From Phycisphaerae bacterium (GTDB taxonomy: Bacteria > Planctomycetota > Phycisphaerae > Sedimentisphaerales > Anaerohalosphaeraceae), in the NCBI GenBank assembly GCA_021736615.1, contig JAIPFN010000152.1:1-13256 (forward strand): a DNA stretch of 13,256 nucleotides, given 5' to 3'. Positions within the stretch are counted from its first letter, which is position 1. Each line of letters begins with the position of its first letter. The notes beneath the pieces were generated by a model. That model saw nothing but the letters and a program-made list of their open reading frames with translations, made no database searches and was not told the DNA's origin. The translations under genes and the position numbers were made by a program. Below, in pieces: positions 6,345-13,256 of this stretch.

Positions 6345-7151
6345 TTATCCGTTTTTGATTTTCTCTATAAGGCTTTCGATAACCTGCCAGTATTTTTCAC
6401 CTGCGATGGCGGCTATATCGTCTTCGTGGTCTGCGCCTTCAACCCAAAGGTAAGCTTTTGGCTGTTTGGCGGCTTCGTAAAGTTTTTCGCCGTGCCAGAA
6501 TTTCACCAGCGAATCGGCTGTCCCGTGGATGACCAGTACCGGGCAATTTACCTTATCGATCCTGGAAATACTCTTGTATTTATCGAACGGGACGGCCTGT
6601 CCGCCGGCAACGACACGATTGATAGAAATAAAGGTGCTTTGCATAATAAGACCGGCTACGGGATTCGTGCTAGCCAGTTCAACAGCAACACCGCCGCCGA
6701 GGGACCTGCCCATAACAATTATTCTGGTCGGGGAAACGTTTTTAACTTTGACAAGATAATCGTAAGCGGCCTGGGCGTCGCGGTAGGTGTTTTTCTCGGT
6801 GGCCTTGCCCTCGCTTTGTCCGAATCCGCGATAGTCATAGGTGAGCACTGAAAACCCCCTCTCGCGGAAACGCCGCAGCCAGTGGAGGTTCATCCCGATG
6901 TCCTCGTTGTTGCCGTGATTATATAGTATAGTAAACTCGGCGTCGGGATTTCGCAGGTAACGGCCGCATATAGCATCGCCATTTCCAACGTCGATCTTGA
7001 TAATTCCGGGACCGTCGAGGTAACTTGCAGGAGGCGGGGAAAATATCATCGCGGGAACATGGCTAACATTTAACAGCATGAAGGCCATAGACAAAACCAG
7101 CCCTCTTTTCATTAACGCCTTGATTGTATTTTCAATTTTTCTTTTTCGCAT
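6345..7151 (-). CDS. Alpha/beta hydrolase, predicted secreted (paralogue 2)
   Basis: A 268-residue BEM46/ABHD17-like serine hydrolase and tandem paralogue of the next gene. Motifs are YNHGNNED (about 77-84), YDYRGFGQSEG (about 105-115), the elbow GRSLGG with S150, acid D213 (HGTADSLV) and H242 (GADHEDD), so the triad is intact. The N-terminus has a basic stretch and a hydrophobic segment (about 17-29), then SHVPA just before MIFSPPPASY. The paralogue has CTFSDR before the same MIF-PP element, so this copy has lost the lipobox cysteine and may be released by signal peptidase I or stay anchored by the helix. AAAGGA lies 8 nt before the ATG. The marR stop is 27 bp upstream, so the two are almost certainly co-transcribed. 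Confidence 0.85.
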   Translation of the reverse strand: MRKRKIENTIKALMKRGLVLSMAFMLLNVSHVPAMIFSPPPASYLDGPGIIKIDVGNGDAICGRYLRNPDAEFTILYNHGNNEDIGMNLHWLRRFRERGFSVLTYDYRGFGQSEGKATEKNTYRDAQAAYDYLVKVKNVSPTRIIVMGRSLGGGVAVELASTNPVAGLIMQSTFISINRVVAGGQAVPFDKYKSISRIDKVNCPVLVIHGTADSLVKFWHGEKLYEAAKQPKAYLWVEGADHEDDIAAIAGEKYWQVIESLIEKIKNG

Positions 7152-7178
7152 TTTCCACCGTCCTTTTCGGGGACACTA

Positions 7179-7655
7179 TCAAGAATCTTTCATATTCTCT
7201 CTTACCCTTTCAAGCATATTGACTAATTTTTTCTGTTCGCTGTCATTTAGGGGCGACATGATCCTTTGGACCTCTTTGGCGTAAAGGGGTTCCACTTTCT
7301 TCAGCAGATTCTTACCTTTTGCGGTCATTTTGATAATATTACTTCTCCTGTCGCCTTCGGCTGCGGTTCGGATTACGAAACCGGCCTTTTCCATACGGTC
7401 GACAAGCGAAGTGACATTAGCACGGTTAACCAGCATCATCTCGCTAAGCCGGGCCTGGCTTAAGCCCCCGCTTTGATCGGCCTGGTGACCGAGCATCATC
7501 ATCAGATTAATCTGCACAGCGGTCAGGTCGAACTGGCTCAAAAACTCGGTGGCCTGCTTTTTTATGCAAGTAGCTGTAAAATAGATATTCAAAAGAGACT
7601 CGTGGCTCTTGAGTGTGAAGGGAACATTAAGACTAAGCTCTTGTTCGAGTGACAT
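7179..7655 (-). CDS. MarR-family transcriptional regulator
   Basis: A 158-residue protein with a winged helix-turn-helix. The core is LSQARLSEMMLVNRANVTSLVDRMEKAGFV at about residues 65-94, where NRANVTSLVDRME is the recognition-helix region. The wing is RTAAEGDRRSNIIKMTAKG (about 96-114), including the hallmark D-R-R. Helices at both ends (about 15-40 and 120-156) should form the dimer interface. MarR proteins usually repress adjacent genes and release DNA on binding small, often phenolic or lipophilic, ligands. Here the gene leads a unit with two exported hydrolases, so it probably controls them and itself. AAAGGA lies about 8 nt before the ATG. A good promoter sits about 45 bp upstream. 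The ligand is unknown. Confidence 0.9.
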   Translation of the reverse strand: MSLEQELSLNVPFTLKSHESLLNIYFTATCIKKQATEFLSQFDLTAVQINLMMMLGHQADQSGGLSQARLSEMMLVNRANVTSLVDRMEKAGFVIRTAAEGDRRSNIIKMTAKGKNLLKKVEPLYAKEVQRIMSPLNDSEQKKLVNMLERVRENMKDS

Positions 7656-7696
7656 TTCTGATTTCCTTTCACAAAAAATATAATGTTCACATATAT

Positions 7697-7724
7697 ACTA
7701 TACGCTATTCAACCATTAAGTCAA
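7697..7724 (-). promoter_or_regulatory. Promoter of the marR-hydrolase unit
   Basis: On the minus strand TTGACT (7724-7719) is followed after 16 bp by TATAGT (7702-7697). The same -35 and the same 16-bp spacing occur at the SGNH promoter. I see no strong palindrome over it, so where the MarR protein would bind is unclear. Confidence 0.6.
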
Positions 7725-7776
7725 ATAAAAAAAGCGAAAAACATAAAAAATCTCTCGGCCGCAATGCAGTATCCAA

Positions 7777-7797
7777 AATTCGTAATTCGTAATTCAT
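7777..7797. repeat. Tandem heptamer repeat, three units
   Basis: AATTCGT, AATTCGT, AATTCAT in direct tandem; the third unit differs at one base. It lies in the non-coding gap between the dgt stop and the marR promoter. Short heptamer runs of this kind can vary in copy number by replication slippage. Confidence 0.55.
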
Positions 7798-7802
7798 ATA
7801 TG

Positions 7803-7826
7803 CAAATTGACCGCCAGGTCAGTTTG
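7803..7826 (-). terminator. Stem-loop overlapping the dgt stop codon
   Basis: CAAATTGACC (7803-7812) and GGTCAGTTTG (7817-7826) form a 10-bp stem with one mismatch and a 4-nt loop. In the minus-strand RNA the dgt UGA is within the 5' arm, and AAUUUGCAUAUAU follows. This may be the end of the lipoprotein-HIT-dgt transcript, though the U-run is weak. Confidence 0.4.
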
Positions 7827-8916
7827 TCCCCTCCAGTGTCGACAGGCAAAATCGGTCGGTCATTCCGGATATGTAATCGCATACGGTTCTTTCGAGGCCC
7901 TGGTCGGGTATGAACTTTCGAAAGTATGGGGGCATTATATCGGGCTGTTTTACGATTTTGGCGAATAACTCGCTTAACCACTGGTCGATCTTCTTTGCCG
8001 TCTGACGCAGGGTCGAGCTTAGATATATATTCTCCAGCAGGAACTCTTCCAACTGGCGAAGATTTTTATCGGCAGCATCGCTAACTAATATAAGCCTGGT
8101 TGGGTGTCCGTAAACATCCTGAGGAGTTTTAACCTGTGACTGCTTAACAGCCGCCCTGCTTGCCTCGATAGCATCGCTTACGAGAATATCAATAACCGTC
8201 TTTGCCGTACTTATCCGCCGCAGGGTATAGTCCTGAATATTTTCGGCACCGATCTTTTCCCTTGCCTGCCGGAAAAGAGCGATTTCTTTAAGCTGTTCTT
8301 CGTTTATCAGTTTTGACCGCAACCCGTCTTCGAGGTCGTGGCAATTGTAGGCGATACGGTCGGCGACGTCGGCGATCTGGCCTTCGAGCGAGCTTTGCAA
8401 TTCCTTAAATTCGCCGGCGGCGGATTTATCGTACGGGCTGGAGTGCTTAGCGAGACCGAGCCTTGTTTCGTACATAAGATTAAGTCCCTGAAAACCCGGG
8501 TACGGGTGTTCGAGCAGATCGACAATCCTGAGTGCCTGACTGTTGTGCTCAAAGCCGCCAACATCTTCGGTAAGTTTGTTAAGCACGCTTTCGCCGGTAT
8601 GGCCGAAGGGACTATGACCGATGTCGTGAGCGAGGCAGATCGCCTCGGTAAGGCTTTCGTTAAGGTCAAGAGCACGTGCGATTGTCCTGCCGATCTGGGC
8701 AACTTCAATGCTGTGGGTAAGCCGGTTTCGGTAGCTGTCATTTATACCGGGAGTAAACACCTGCGTCTTTCCCTCCAGCCTTCTGAACGCCTGGCTGTGG
8801 ATTACGCGGTCACGGTCGCGGTCGAAATCCGTCCGGTAGGGATGAGGGGCCGTGGGAAAACGCCTTCCGCCGCTGCGTGCGACTGTTACGGCAAAAGATG
8901 AAAGTTCGTTATTCAT
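7819..8916 (-). CDS. dgt: dGTPase-like deoxynucleotide triphosphohydrolase (HD superfamily)
   Basis: A 365-residue protein of the dGTP triphosphohydrolase family, which cleaves dNTPs to the nucleoside and tripolyphosphate and trims the dNTP pool. The start is typical (PYRTDFDRDRDRVIHSQAFRRLEGKTQVF, at about residues 27-55). The metal-binding H...HD...D set is H68 (NRLTHSIEV), H97-D98 (CLAHDIGHSPFGHTGE) and D186 (VADRIAYNCHDLEDG). The ATG at 8916 is chosen for family alignment. It lies 2 bp after the HIT-gene TGA and has no clear Shine-Dalgarno, so it is probably translated by re-initiation from the upstream gene. The frame stays open to 9012, but that extension overlaps the HIT gene. The substrate may be broader than dGTP, as in other 'dGTPase-like' members. 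Confidence 0.93.
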   Translation of the reverse strand: MNNELSSFAVTVARSGGRRFPTAPHPYRTDFDRDRDRVIHSQAFRRLEGKTQVFTPGINDSYRNRLTHSIEVAQIGRTIARALDLNESLTEAICLAHDIGHSPFGHTGESVLNKLTEDVGGFEHNSQALRIVDLLEHPYPGFQGLNLMYETRLGLAKHSSPYDKSAAGEFKELQSSLEGQIADVADRIAYNCHDLEDGLRSKLINEEQLKEIALFRQAREKIGAENIQDYTLRRISTAKTVIDILVSDAIEASRAAVKQSQVKTPQDVYGHPTRLILVSDAADKNLRQLEEFLLENIYLSSTLRQTAKKIDQWLSELFAKIVKQPDIMPPYFRKFIPDQGLERTVCDYISGMTDRFCLSTLEGTN

Positions 8917-8918
8917 GG

Positions 8919-9428
8919 TCAGAGATTCGGCAAATTGAGTTCTACGCTTTTTTGTTTCAGATCGGCATAGAGATCCTTTAGACCCTGGCTTATGACATCG
9001 GTCTGTCCGCAAACGGCCATGAAATTGGTATCACCGTTCCAGCGGGGGACGATGTGGATATGCATATGTTCGGGCAGACCGGCGCCGGCACATCTGCCAA
9101 AGTTGATACCCACGTTAAAACCGTGGGGAAAGACCGCCGCCGAAAGCACCTTCTTGCAATCCCGGGTAAGCTTCATCATCTCGGCAAGTTCAACATCCGT
9201 CGCCGAGTCAAGATCGTCAATGTGCCGTTTCGGACATATCAGCATATGGCCGTTGTTATAAGGAAAGCGGTTGAAAAGCACCAGGAAATTTTCAGTTCGC
9301 CAGAGTACCAGGTTTTCTTCGTCCTTTTCAGGCGCGGCAATATAGTCACAAACAAAGCATTCGCTTTCTTCGTTTAAGCCCTTGATATATTCTATTCGCC
9401 ACGGGGCCCAGAGATTCTTTGATTGCAC
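8919..9428 (-). CDS. HIT-family nucleotide hydrolase (Ap4A-type)
   Basis: A 169-residue histidine-triad protein. The signature EHMHIHIVPRW gives H121, H123 and H125 of the H-x-H-x-H triad. Other family features are NLWAPWRIEYI at the start, a CFVC pair (C24, C27) and the LFNRFPYNNGHMLICPKRH nucleotide-binding core. Such proteins act on dinucleoside polyphosphates or adenylylated substrates. I choose a GTG start at 9428: GGGAGG lies 6 nt before it and the protein then begins MQSKNLWAPWR, as relatives do. An ATG at 9446 gives six more residues; its first base is shared with the upstream stop (TAATG). The gene sits between a lipoprotein gene and dgt with almost no gaps, which suggests coupled translation and a shared role in nucleotide clean-up. 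Confidence 0.88.
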   Translation of the reverse strand: MQSKNLWAPWRIEYIKGLNEESECFVCDYIAAPEKDEENLVLWRTENFLVLFNRFPYNNGHMLICPKRHIDDLDSATDVELAEMMKLTRDCKKVLSAAVFPHGFNVGINFGRCAGAGLPEHMHIHIVPRWNGDTNFMAVCGQTDVISQGLKDLYADLKQKSVELNLPNL

Positions 9429-9445
9429 TTTCTGCCTCCCGGGCA

Positions 9446-10432
9446 TTAATTGTCAAGAAGTTCGACAGACATTTTCTGGTCGACGATAATCTCGGGTGAA
9501 ACACCCAGAAGAGGAAAACGAAGACCCGCCGAAAGCTTGGCTTTGTACTGCAGAACGTCTTTTTCCAGCAGACCTCTTTCAACATCAAAAATCTGTTTGC
9601 CGGCACCGTCAATAGAAATCAGTTTAAAATTACTAAGGAAGCCCAATGTACCCTTCATATCAAAACTTCCGGTATATATCTTAGGCCAGTTCTCAAGCTT
9701 TTGCTCTCCGATGGAATAAGTACTGTCGATAACAACTTTATTGTCTGCTTCAACACCTTCGGTTACCGGATCTGGAGGGACAAGCGTAAATGTCGTATCC
9801 CTGGCAAAACCTACTGGAACCGGAAGCGGAACAAACTGTCTTGTCGTCCAGGATGTGCCGGGTACCAGGCCTTTCGTTGTCTGCAGTGCCGTCGATGACG
9901 AATCCCACAGGTGCCATTGCAAGCAAACAAAGTCGGCTACCATGTCAGGATCTTTTATCCTGCCCTGCTTGCCGGAAACGCCGAAAGCCTTCGAGCCAAG
10001 TTCTGACGCCAGTTTGTTAAGATTTGAATAATCGGCGATCTTGCCGGTCGGAGAGACCGTGAAAGTATAGGTTCTACCTGCCAGGCTTTCAACGGCATCT
10101 TTGAGTGAAATCGTTTTCTTATCCTTCTTGCGAGTCACCTTCGCCGAATGGCACGTCGCTTCGATCGTCGTCAAACCGTAAGCATCAGGCTCTCCGACGG
10201 ACTTATAAGAAACAACCACCTCGAGCTTTTCATAAATCTTCTCGGACTTGCCATCATCGGATTTAGCATCAAGAGTAACAGATGAATCTCTTTCGGAAAC
10301 CATCTTATACTTGACGGGCACCTGTGGATCAAAATCCACTACAAGGAACACATTGCCATTTTTGGATCCCGGCTGACATCCCGTCAGCGACAACAATACC
10401 ACAATACAAAACAAATAAGCTACTTTACGCAA
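9446..10432 (-). CDS. Predicted lipoprotein of unknown function (DUF6263-like?), paralogue B
   Basis: A 328-residue exported protein with lipobox SLTGC at C19 and an all-beta-looking body with no enzymatic motif that I recognise. It contains LAGRTYTFTVSPTGKIADYSNL (about residues 118-139), matching LIGKSYTINISSDGTV of the neighbouring lipoprotein, so the two are distant paralogues. The general pattern recalls DUF6263, but this is uncertain. It probably starts at TTG 10432: GGAAGGA is 7 nt before it and the signal peptide begins at once; no in-frame ATG would keep the signal. The first gene of the unit ends 84 bp upstream. Its TAA overlaps the ATG at 9446, one possible start of the HIT gene. 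Mature protein should be anchored in a membrane facing the periplasm. Confidence 0.75.
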   Translation of the reverse strand: MRKVAYLFCIVVLLSLTGCQPGSKNGNVFLVVDFDPQVPVKYKMVSERDSSVTLDAKSDDGKSEKIYEKLEVVVSYKSVGEPDAYGLTTIEATCHSAKVTRKKDKKTISLKDAVESLAGRTYTFTVSPTGKIADYSNLNKLASELGSKAFGVSGKQGRIKDPDMVADFVCLQWHLWDSSSTALQTTKGLVPGTSWTTRQFVPLPVPVGFARDTTFTLVPPDPVTEGVEADNKVVIDSTYSIGEQKLENWPKIYTGSFDMKGTLGFLSNFKLISIDGAGKQIFDVERGLLEKDVLQYKAKLSAGLRFPLLGVSPEIIVDQKMSVELLDN

Positions 10433-10516
10433 GATTATTTCCTTCCAGAAAATCCATTCTCAAGTTTATTAGGGCAAACCCCGATTAGGTCAAAAAAACC
10501 TGTTTGAACTTAACTC

Positions 10517-11458
10517 TTAGTCAATTTTTTCAAGGCTTATTGAATGCGTCAGCCCCATCTTTAACGAAGCAGGTTCACCTTTATCGTTTTTACTGGTTTT
10601 GTCTGTTACGATATAGTCGGCAATGCAGGTTTCATCCCATTTGACAACTTTACCGCTTGCGAGGTCTATTTTCATTTCGCCGGTATATTTTTCCTGGCTG
10701 TCGAACATCCCGGCCATAAAACCAAACCCGCTGCCCTTAGGAGCCGGTCCCTCTGCGGTCTTAGCGGTTTCATAAGCTGTCATGGTCACGTTAGCGACGT
10801 CACCGTCAATACTGTCGATCATATAAGATTTCTCGAAAGATTTCTTGGCCATAATCTTCGGATGCGACCAGACAACCTTGGCCCAGCCTTGGCCCTTCTT
10901 GAGGCTAGAAGCGCCTTTTTTCGGAAGATCAATTTCATGACGGCTGATTATCTCTTCATCACTCAATAAGTTTTTAGCAACATTTCTTTCCGAACCGGTA
11001 ATTTTAACTGAACGAATAGCAGTTCCGTCAGCCGGGGTAACAGTTCCGTCGGAGGAGATATTGATAGTATAACTCTTGCCTATCAGGGCATTTAAGGGGC
11101 GTTTGCTGTCTTCTGGCTTACTGCTGTCGAAACTAAAACTCACCACATCTGAGTCCTTCGTCAAGATCGATATATCCATTATGGTGATCTTGGCTACGGC
11201 ACTGGAATCATCGTTTACGCTCTGTATCTCCTGGGTAAACGTAACTTCAACCTTTTTAGTATTATGTTTATCCTTGGTTGGAGTCTCTTGAGCCATATCC
11301 AGCTCTACAGACTGTTTTGTTTCATATCCGGCTTGGTATGTAGAAACATCACCCGAATTGAACTTTAGACCGATTTTTTCTTCCGGCCCGCAACCAGTAA
11401 TAAACATTGCTACCAATAAAGATACAACAGTTAAACCAACAAGCAGTTTTTGCGACAT
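10517..11458 (-). CDS. Predicted lipoprotein of unknown function (DUF6263-like?), paralogue A
   Basis: A 313-residue protein with a signal peptide and lipobox FITGC (C23). The mature part is rich in lysine, serine and aspartate and looks beta-rich. It shares the element (L)-(I/A)-G-(K/R)-(S/T)-Y-T-(I/F) followed by S-x-(D/T)-G-x-(V/I) with the next gene (here about residues 125-141). A long KGQGWAKVVWSHPKIMAKKSFEKSYMID stretch (about 189-216) is followed by TGEMKIDLASGKVVKWD. No catalytic or binding motif is recognised, so function is unknown. AAGGAG precedes the ATG at 11458 by 6 nt. It is the first gene after a well-formed promoter and probably starts the transcript that continues to the second lipoprotein, HIT and dgt genes. 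Confidence 0.78.
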   Translation of the reverse strand: MSQKLLVGLTVVSLLVAMFITGCGPEEKIGLKFNSGDVSTYQAGYETKQSVELDMAQETPTKDKHNTKKVEVTFTQEIQSVNDDSSAVAKITIMDISILTKDSDVVSFSFDSSKPEDSKRPLNALIGKSYTINISSDGTVTPADGTAIRSVKITGSERNVAKNLLSDEEIISRHEIDLPKKGASSLKKGQGWAKVVWSHPKIMAKKSFEKSYMIDSIDGDVANVTMTAYETAKTAEGPAPKGSGFGFMAGMFDSQEKYTGEMKIDLASGKVVKWDETCIADYIVTDKTSKNDKGEPASLKMGLTHSISLEKID

Positions 11459-11470
11459 AACACGCTCCTT

Positions 11471-11481
11471 ATAATACAGTA
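11471..11481 (-). promoter_or_regulatory. 11-bp copy of the SGNH palindrome half-site
   Basis: On the minus strand TACTGTATTAT lies just upstream of the lipoprotein A ribosome-binding site. The same 11 bases occur in the SGNH-operon palindrome (5319-5329). There is no second arm here, so it may be a half-site or chance. Confidence 0.25.
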
Positions 11482-11511
11482 ATTGTCCAGTTTAATACCA
11501 ACATCATTCTA

Positions 11512-11539
11512 ATTATATATACTTTATTCGTCTTGGCAA
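11512..11539 (-). promoter_or_regulatory. Promoter of the lipoprotein-HIT-dgt unit
   Basis: On the minus strand TTGCCA (11539-11534) is followed after 16 bp by a perfect TATAAT (11517-11512). The start codon is at 11458, giving a leader of about 45 nt. From here to the ilvD promoter (11540-11643) I see only AT-rich sequence and a 4-bp GCCC/GGGC pairing. Confidence 0.65.
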
Positions 11540-11643
11540 TAAATAATCTTAGTTATCTTTTGTAGTTTTTACGAATATTTCACTCAAAAACACAAATTAA
11601 CTGTCTTTTTCCTGATATTTTGCTTTTTGGCCCTCCTTTTGGG

Positions 11644-11671
11644 CTGACATTATCATTAAAATTTGTATAAT
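11644..11671 (+). promoter_or_regulatory. Promoter of ilvD
   Basis: CTGACA (11644-11649), a 16-bp spacer, then a perfect TATAAT (11666-11671). Transcription from about 11678 gives a leader of roughly 75 nt. I see no leader peptide rich in branched-chain codons and no T-box-like structure in it. Confidence 0.65.
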
Positions 11672-11751
11672 AAATAATTTGTAAACAATTGACGAACAGG
11701 CGAGTCGGCAATCAGGTCCGTCCAACAAAAACTAATAATTGGAGAATAATT

Positions 11752-13256
11752 ATGAGAAGTGATATTGTTAAAAAAGGTTTTGAACGTGCTCCTCACCGCG
11801 CTCTTATGAGAGCAACTGGGCTTACCGATTCTGACATCAAAAAACCGTTCATCGCTGTCGCCAACAGCTTTTGCGAGATCGTACCCGGCCATGTCCACCT
11901 CGACGAGGTCTCAAAGACGGTCAAACAGGCGATCCGCGACGCAGGCGGAACGCCCTTCGAATTTAACACTATCGCAATCTGCGACGGTATCGCTATGGGA
12001 CACGGAGGCATGAAGTATTCGCTCGCCTCGCGTGAGATCATCGCAGACTCGGTCGAAACCATGGTAAATGCCCACAGCCTCGACGGCTTGGTTTGCATAC
12101 CAAACTGCGACAAGGTCATCCCGGGCATGCTGATGGCGGCTATGCGGCTGAATGTCCCGACGATCTTCGTCTCGGGCGGACCGATGGCAGCGGGCAAAAC
12201 CAAAGACGGCAAAGTCGCCGACCTGATCACAGTATTCGAAGGGGTCGCCGAATTCAACGCCGGCAAGATCAGTGAAGAACGCTTGCACGAACTGGAATGC
12301 GCGGGCTGCCCTTCGCAGGGAAGCTGCTCGGGAATGTTTACCGCCAACAGCATGAACTGCCTGTGCGAAGCTATCGGAATGGCCTTGCCGGGTAACGGCA
12401 CGATCCTTGCCATCGACCCGAAACGCCAGGACCTTTACAAAGCCGCCGGCAAACGCATCGTAGAACTGGTTAATGAGGACTTAAAACCGCTCGACTTTAT
12501 CAGCAAAAAAACTTTCGACAACGCGTTTGTTCTGGATATGGCAATGGGCGGGTCGACAAACACGGTTCTGCACACACTGGCTATCGCTAACGAAGCCGGC
12601 GTCGAATACGGGCTTGACCGTATCAACGCAATCTCCCAGAAGTGTCCGAATATCTGCAAGGTCTCCCCTTCCAGCGCATGGCACATGGAAGACGTTGACG
12701 CCGCAGGCGGAATCAGCGCGATACTCAACGAAATAAGCAAAATCGACGGCATGCTCAATACTGACTGCAAAACGGTAACCGGAAAAACGCTCGGCGAAAA
12801 TATCGCCGCCGCAGACATCAAGGACACCGACTGCATACACACGCTCGAAAACGCATACTCCAAAACCGGCGGACTTGCTATACTCCGCGGCAATCTGGCA
12901 CCAAAGGGCTGCGTTGTCAAGAGTGCAGGGGTTGCAAAACCGATGCTCGTCCACTCCGGCCCTGCTGTTATCTTCGAGAGCCAGGAAGAGGCCTGCGAAG
13001 GCATCCTGGCCGGTAAGGTCAAAGCAGGCGACGTGGTCGTCATTCGCTACGAAGGGCCAAAGGGCGGACCGGGAATGCAGGAAATGCTCAGCCCGACAAG
13101 CTATATCATGGGCGCAGGCCTCGGCGAATCGGTCGCTCTGATAACAGACGGAAGGTTCTCGGGCGGTACACGCGGCGCATGCATCGGTCACGTAAGCCCG
13201 GAAGCCGCCGACGGAGGCCCGATCGGACTGGTAAACGAAGGCGACATCATCGAGAT
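11752..13256 (+). CDS. ilvD: Dihydroxy-acid dehydratase, C-terminus cut by window end
   Basis: IlvD dehydrates 2,3-dihydroxy-isovalerate and -methylvalerate to the 2-keto acids in valine, isoleucine and pantothenate synthesis, using an Fe-S cluster and Mg2+. The 501 complete codons here (of about 550-560 expected) start [24 protein letters not shown]. Family landmarks are [16 protein letters not shown] (about residues 38-54), [16 protein letters not shown] (76-91), [13 protein letters not shown] with C119 (114-126), [21 protein letters not shown] with C192 (183-203), [13 protein letters not shown] (about 263-275) and the late [27 protein letters not shown]119 and C192 are the expected cluster ligands. 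A cysteine (C41) sits before EIVPGH, where many relatives have another residue. GGAG lies 8 nt before the ATG. No frameshift is seen. Long open frames on the opposite strand are shadows of this high-bias coding region. Confidence 0.97.
   Translation, partial: MRSDIVKKGFERAPHRALMRATGLTDSDIKKPFIAVANSFCEIVPGHVHLDEVSKTVKQAIRDAGGTPFEFNTIAICDGIAMGHGGMKYSLASREIIADSVETMVNAHSLDGLVCIPNCDKVIPGMLMAAMRLNVPTIFVSGGPMAAGKTKDGKVADLITVFEGVAEFNAGKISEERLHELECAGCPSQGSCSGMFTANSMNCLCEAIGMALPGNGTILAIDPKRQDLYKAAGKRIVELVNEDLKPLDFISKKTFDNAFVLDMAMGGSTNTVLHTLAIANEAGVEYGLDRINAISQKCPNICKVSPSSAWHMEDVDAAGGISAILNEISKIDGMLNTDCKTVTGKTLGENIAAADIKDTDCIHTLENAYSKTGGLAILRGNLAPKGCVVKSAGVAKPMLVHSGPAVIFESQEEACEGILAGKVKAGDVVVIRYEGPKGGPGMQEMLSPTSYIMGAGLGESVALITDGRFSGGTRGACIGHVSPEAADGGPIGLVNEGDIIE

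Noticed and set aside
7721..7981. 86-codon minus-strand frame containing YELRITN
   Set aside because: It overlaps the end of dgt and the marR promoter, and the peptide arises from the heptamer repeat.
11630..11644. GCCC/GGGC pairing upstream of ilvD as a riboswitch or attenuator
   Set aside because: Only four base pairs, located upstream of the predicted transcription start; no leader peptide or T-box features are visible.
11793..13191. Several long minus-strand open frames (11793-12413, 12435-13043, 12481-13191)
   Set aside because: All lie opposite ilvD, whose protein is unmistakable; the antisense frames overlap each other and have no family features.
1..13256. CRISPR array, tRNA or rRNA genes, insertion sequence, phage or defence genes
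   Set aside because: I looked for regularly spaced repeats, clover-leaf ends, transposase or integrase motifs and found none.

Overview
The window looks like chromosomal DNA of a bacterium with moderate GC, clear Shine-Dalgarno sites (mostly AAAGGA or AAGGAG) and sigma70-like promoters. The lineage is probably Planctomycetota, perhaps Phycisphaerae. This rests on gene style: a CD225 + DUF2752 pair, an SGNH hydrolase ending in a DPNRRGYDAIRRL-type block, paired lipoproteins of unknown function, and a short palindromic repeat that reads as VGFQPT/VGRMPT-type peptides. It is an inference from recall; no marker gene settles it.

Left edge to 2.3 kb: the start of a probable leucyl aminopeptidase runs off the left end (minus strand). 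Next is prfB (release factor 2, minus), which carries an intact programmed +1 frameshift site, so the true protein starts at 1374. Divergent from it is a two-gene plus-strand unit encoding small membrane proteins (CD225/dispanin-like, then DUF2752).

2.35-5.35 kb (minus): a transcription unit of an anchored SGNH hydrolase, an Lnt-like apolipoprotein N-acyltransferase and an ArfB-type ribosome-rescue hydrolase. Its promoter has a -10 box inside a 14+14 bp perfect palindrome, a probable operator. A 53-bp double-hairpin repeat with 8-bp terminal inverted repeats separates the last two genes.

5.46-7.72 kb (minus): a MarR-family regulator followed by two tandem paralogous alpha/beta hydrolases. 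One is a predicted lipoprotein; the other has lost the lipobox cysteine. A TTGACT-N16-TATAGT promoter lies in front of marR.

7.82-11.54 kb (minus): two related lipoproteins of unknown function, then a HIT-family nucleotide hydrolase and a dGTPase-like HD phosphohydrolase. The last three genes are tightly spaced or overlapping. A TTGCCA-N16-TATAAT promoter lies upstream.

11.64 kb to right edge (plus): ilvD (dihydroxy-acid dehydratase), truncated by the window end, with its own CTGACA-N16-TATAAT promoter.

Most genes are housekeeping. The least explained parts are the SGNH-operon palindrome, the marR/tandem-hydrolase unit, the lipoprotein pair tied to nucleotide-hygiene enzymes, and the palindromic repeat. 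I found no defence system, CRISPR array, tRNA, rRNA or insertion sequence.
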